A stretch of DNA of 64,000 nucleotides, taken from contig CAYMNQ010000001.1 of the NCBI GenBank assembly GCA_964391865.1, forward strand, positions 1,050,802-1,114,801, read 5' to 3'. The stretch is from DASZQL01 sp964391865. GTDB taxonomy: Bacteria > Planctomycetota > Phycisphaerae > Phycisphaerales > UBA1924. Position numbers and translations under genes: made by a program. The notes beneath the pieces were generated by a model. The model had not been told where the DNA came from. It searched no databases and saw only the letters and a list, made by a program, of their open reading frames with translations. How positions within the stretch are numbered: position 1 is the stretch's first letter; each line of letters opens with the position of its first letter. Shown in pieces: positions 63,406 through 64,000 of this stretch.

Positions 63406-63891
63406 ATGAGTCAGTCCGCTTCGTCGAACGAGACGACACTCAGCTACAGCCCGCCGAGCGTCACGCAGTTCAGCGTGTTCCTCGACAACCGCGTCGGGCG
63501 TCTCCTCGAATTGCTCAAGATGTTCGACGATGACCCGGGCAGCATGATCTGCGCCTTCGCCGTGCAGGAAGCCTCCGACTACGCCGTCGTGCGCCTCATC
63601 ACCAACTCCGCGAAGAACGCGCAGAAGATCCTCGAACAGCACGAACTCGCATTCAACATGCGCGAGCTGCTCGTCGTCGAACTCGTCGGCGATCACACCA
63701 TCTCGACGCTCTGCCAGAACCTCCTCCGCGCTGAACTGAACATCCACTTCGCCTACCCGCTCATGCTCCGCCCCAACGGCACGCCCACCATCGCGCTCGC
63801 CGTCGACGACCTGACTCTCGCGGGACAGATCCTCCGACGCAAGGAGTTCCGCCTGCTGGGCGAAGCGGACCTGCCGAAGCGCGGCGGCTGA
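63406..63891 (+). CDS. ACT-domain protein
   Basis: A 161-residue cytoplasmic protein made of two ACT-like units: VTQFSVFLDNRVGRLLELLK with VRLITNSAKNAQKILEQHEL, then LLVVELVGDHTISTLCQNLL with TIALAVDDLTLAGQILRRKE. Such stand-alone proteins bind amino acids or similar ligands and regulate metabolism; planctomycetes often have this form. ATG 63406 is chosen, with GGAAGG upstream. The last 109 bases of the window after it hold no gene I can support. Confidence 0.8.
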   Translation: MSQSASSNETTLSYSPPSVTQFSVFLDNRVGRLLELLKMFDDDPGSMICAFAVQEASDYAVVRLITNSAKNAQKILEQHELAFNMRELLVVELVGDHTISTLCQNLLRAELNIHFAYPLMLRPNGTPTIALAVDDLTLAGQILRRKEFRLLGEADLPKRGG

Positions 63892-64000
63892 ACCGCTCGG
63901 TTCCATCCCAACGCGCCACCGAAGCCCGCGGCTCTGCGCGGATTGTGGTGCCGCCCACACCAAACACGCCGCCCTCTTTTCTTCCGCCTTCCGACCTTCC

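Overview
The window looks like the chromosome of a high-GC planctomycete, most likely of the class Phycisphaerae. This is inferred from several marks together: secreted proteins that combine LamG, cysteine-rich (TGACC) and dockerin-like EF-hand repeats; a short C-terminal sorting tag of the form VPAP...hydrophobic...RRRR; an RHS-type protein carrying a dockerin-like insert; the futalosine menaquinone enzyme MqnD; a bacterial pseudopilin of the GFTLIEV type; and LPS-core genes (GmhB, a heptosyltransferase, a WaaP-type kinase), which point to a two-membrane cell. No database search was possible, so the taxon is an inference.

Layout. Positions 1-14013 form a surface-glycan island: several glycosyltransferases, a 2-oxoglutarate oxygenase, a double (class I + FkbM) methyltransferase, an 1147-residue multidomain glycosyltransferase, a NodU-type carbamoyltransferase and a further methyltransferase. 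Genes are joined by ATGA/GTGA stop-start overlaps, and three of the proteins share the same small Rossmann-like module. An HU-type protein follows (14126-14488). Positions 14635-17341 are a foreign-looking patch: a 5'-truncated RHS protein with an AT-rich tip, a coupled AT-rich partner gene and a tyrosine-recombinase remnant. Then come a PilZ protein, TatC, and an envelope-stress-like cassette (ECF sigma, anti-sigma, PDZ protein, M61 peptidase), followed by thioredoxin. Positions 25611-30156 hold LPS-core genes. Positions 30202-33720 carry two secreted proteins, one with an apparent translation-control leader. Positions 33955-36014 hold an HTH regulator with a small secreted peptide, a perfect 27-bp palindrome and a divergent lipoprotein.

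The second half is more housekeeping: M20 amidohydrolase, a GT2, an L,D-transpeptidase, 5-formyl-THF cyclo-ligase, a pseudopilin, MscL, an FtsX/LolD-type ABC exporter, glycine cleavage H protein, Mla-type ATPase and MCE proteins split by a thiol protein/hybrid histidine kinase pair, a class V aminotransferase, a degenerate metallo-hydrolase, a LamG-dockerin protein, an orphan NuoH, RuvX, a Nudix hydrolase, PabB, PPDK, tRNA-Ile(GAT), MqnD and an ACT-domain protein.

Expression signals fall into two classes. Many genes have a clear GGAGG-type ribosome site 5-9 nt before the start. Another set has none, but has a TANNNT hexamer exactly 6-7 nt before the start codon, which suggests leaderless mRNAs. 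Intergenic DNA is rich in dispersed palindromes of at least five kinds.
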